Shown here in pieces: positions 62,101-64,000 of a stretch of 64,000 nucleotides of DNA. The stretch lies in the NCBI GenBank assembly GCA_954870475.1, contig OX940949.1:41509332-41573331 (forward strand), in the 5' to 3' direction. The DNA comes from Euphrasia confusa. Taxonomy: Eukaryota > Streptophyta > Magnoliopsida > Lamiales > Orobanchaceae. The translations under genes were made by a program, and so were the position numbers. How positions within the stretch are numbered: position 1 is the first letter of the stretch; every line of letters begins with the position of its first letter. The notes beneath the pieces are model-generated. The model made no database searches and was not told the origin of the DNA. It was given only the letters and a program-made list of their open reading frames with translations.

Positions 62101-63640
62101 GTGGTTTACGTTCGCGGTATTTTCGATAAAATTGTTCTACCTTGCAGGGTTTCCGACTATTATGGCTAGATTTAATTTTTCGTTTAATTAATGTCATGAT
62201 ATGTTGGTTTGATTAAACTCTCAGACATGTCGAGATTCCTTTTGTGTGGTGAATGCTTGTAATAGTAAAAATTTGGGGGTTGACTGAATTTAGGTTTATT
62301 ATTATTGTTCTACGTTTTTCCGGAAATTGTATAGGGTCGATTTCATGTATAGAATCGATACAGGAGTTGTAATTTATTTACGTTGGATCGATGCCGAAAC
62401 GACCGCCGGAGAAGACGAAGTGACGAGAAGACGAAAAACCGGGGTCCGATCATCCCCATGATCGACCCCATGATCGATCGAGAGGGAGGGGGCGTCGCGC
62501 CCCTCGGCTGTGGGCTGCCGCCGGCGATGGTGGTGGCTGGCCGGCTGGGGTGGCGGCGGCGGTGCTCCCCTCCGGTGGTCGGTCGATCGACGGGGGTGGT
62601 ACGGGGATCCCCACCCCGTGCTACTCCTACCGAGATTCGCTTTCTTAATTGAATTCGGTTTTCCTATTTTGAGTGTTCCTATTTTTGGGAACTCTAATGG
62701 AATAGGAAAAGAATTAAATTGGAATTAATTTATTTCCTTATTGAGTGTTCTTATTTATGGGAACTCTCATGGATAAGGAAAATAATTAATTTGGAATTAA
62801 TTTATTTCCTAATTGATTATTCCTATTTTATGGGAATCTTCATGGACATGGAAATTAATTAATTTGGAAAGTAGAAGAGTCCTAATTTATTTTATTTCCT
62901 TATTCTATTATAGAAGTCTTCTTAAATATTCCAAGTTTGACTTGGATAGGATTCTAGAATTAGAAAGGAAAAATAAATAAATAAAAATATTAATAATATT
63001 TAATTGTATTTTTGATTTATTCGATTGACTTAATTTTCGAATTAAGTATCTTTTGGATTTATTAAAAATAAATAGATTTAAATATTGGAATTAATATTCT
63101 CGTCACATGGAGCATTCAAGAACGAAGACTGAAGACTAGAAGATGCGTACGTGGATGCAATAAAGCCATAATAGTCGGAAAATAATATTCTAGTATTATT
63201 TTGATTATGTGATAATACTATGTGCTTTATTACATGTATGCATTCTTATGTGTATTTAATTTATGCATTAGATAGCGTATCCCTTTATTGTAAAAAGCTA
63301 AGTGAGAGAGGGATTGGAAACAATCCCGTGGTCTCCATTGCTGCTCTCTTGGTGAATTTTATAAACTTTTGAAGTTTATATAGACAAGTTATTGGAGGAG
63401 AGTTCTTGTAATTCCTCTTACAAGAAACATTGATTAAGTTTATCAAACAATGTCTAATTTGTCTTTCCAAAACTGATTTCAAGTCGACTCATTCTCACCT
63501 CGGGGAGTGGAATGGAGCCAAAGCCACTTGGTCATGTCGAGGACACAAATTAGAGACTTTCGTACCATTTTTCGAAGTGGATCGATTGTCTGCTCGGCTC
63601 CCTCATTTATGAGAGATAGGGTTGTTCGCATGGTGAATCA
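62101..63640 (+). other. Non-coding leader of the third-family retrotransposon
   Basis: No gag or pol homology is visible. It holds a GC-rich segment (62390-62630, with GATCATCCCCATGATCGA-type palindromes), a tandem repeat (62661-62870) and, at 63450-63620, the block shared with the leader of the 51.8-59.9 kb Copia. It ends at a second LTR, so coding sequence is deleted, never present, or displaced by another insertion. Confidence 0.6.
62661..62870. repeat. Three-copy degenerate tandem repeat, ~73-bp unit
   Basis: The unit TTCCTATTTT..GAGTGTTC.TAT...GGGAACTCT.ATGGA.AAGGAAAA..AATTAATTTGGAATTAATTTATT recurs about three times with point changes and small indels, inside the retrotransposon leader. 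Confidence 0.8.
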
Positions 63641-64000
63641 TGTTGGAGTTGTGTACTTAATGTCTAGATTTAAGTAACGGAAACTCCCGATCCATTGCCA
63701 CTAATCTATTTAATTAAATAAACAATTATTTGCGTTTAATTATTTATAATTAAATATATGCAAATTATAGTCCTGGATTCTATACGTTGTAGTTAGTATG
63801 GTGTGTCGGGCCCACACAGAGGATCATACTATCGGTTACTCGTATTTAATCGAACAGTTGCTCACGACCTAGATGGACACGGACCAATCCATCGGTATAG
63901 TCGTTGTATGAGAGAGAAAATAATTTGTCTTAATTATTTTATCATACTTGTACACTTGGTGTATTGAGCGGATCGCTTGAGATTTATCGATTAGGATTGC
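63641..64000 (+). repeat. Partial second LTR of the third family, cut by window end
   Basis: Starts TGTTGGAGTTGTGTACTTAATG and aligns with 60430 onward (shared TCTAGATTTAAGT, GCAAATTATAGTCCT, ATACGTTGTAGTTAGTATGG, ATCATACTATCGGTTACTCG), but with many differences, roughly one in eight bases. Such divergence suggests an old pair or an LTR from a different insertion. Confidence 0.75.

Noticed and set aside
61599..62652. Several overlapping Arg-rich frames of 80-165 codons on both strands
   Set aside because: GC-driven open frames in an LTR end and leader; no homology or consistent codon use.

Overview
The window is nuclear DNA of a flowering plant, most likely a eudicot. It has AT-rich intergenic DNA, many-exon genes with AT-rich GT-AG introns, a plant-type calcium-dependent protein kinase, a class XI myosin and dense plant transposon families. 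I cannot name the species. The gene models below were spliced by eye from reading-frame continuity, splice sites and known family sequence. Layout: four host genes, all on the minus strand, lie in the left four fifths. They are a CPK1/CPK2-like calcium-dependent protein kinase (1046-4264), a membrane-anchored YnbD-like dual-specificity phosphatase (6350-7932), a complete eight-exon LPXB (lipid-A-disaccharide synthase homologue, 16305-21501) and a full-length class XI myosin with about 38 exons (36414-49775). They belong to unrelated pathways (Ca2+ signalling, protein or phosphoinositide dephosphorylation, mitochondrial lipid-A-like synthesis, actin-based transport). Nothing suggests they work together. 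Between the genes is a rich mobile-element record. It includes: a decayed Harbinger-type ORF1 (8640-10130); an apparently intact two-gene PIF/Harbinger transposon with TIRs and a TAA target duplication (11722-15523); and a non-autonomous hAT element with an 8-bp target duplication, split by a recently inserted but coding-dead Copia retrotransposon (21809-26858). There is also a SINE with a duplicated 3' part, an OTU-domain fragment of a Mutator-like element, a 64-unit CT microsatellite, Stowaway-like MITEs and a family of long-TIR foldback elements (about 30.5-33.1 kb). Upstream of the myosin, a second hAT element (50438-51024) sits in one copy of an 88-bp tandem duplication. The right fifth (51.3-64 kb) is a retrotransposon nest. 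An 8.1-kb Copia element with an intact 1320-residue gag-pol is inserted into the LTR of an older, broken Copia element (LTR 51309-51766 plus 59877-59932, then PBS and gag remnant). That remnant is followed by a third LTR family (about 60430-62086) with a long non-coding leader, and by a second, diverged LTR that runs off the window. The most unusual observations are three. (1) The Copia at 22410-26759 has LTRs differing at about six sites but a coding region full of stops, no tRNA-type primer site, and two interleaved complementary segments across its LTR/leader junction. (2) The LTR pair of the intact Copia has all its substitutions packed into the first ~225 bp and none in the next ~680 bp. 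(3) Very GC-rich palindromic leader segments occur in the retrotransposons of this otherwise AT-rich region. I found no convincing evidence of a new multi-gene system.
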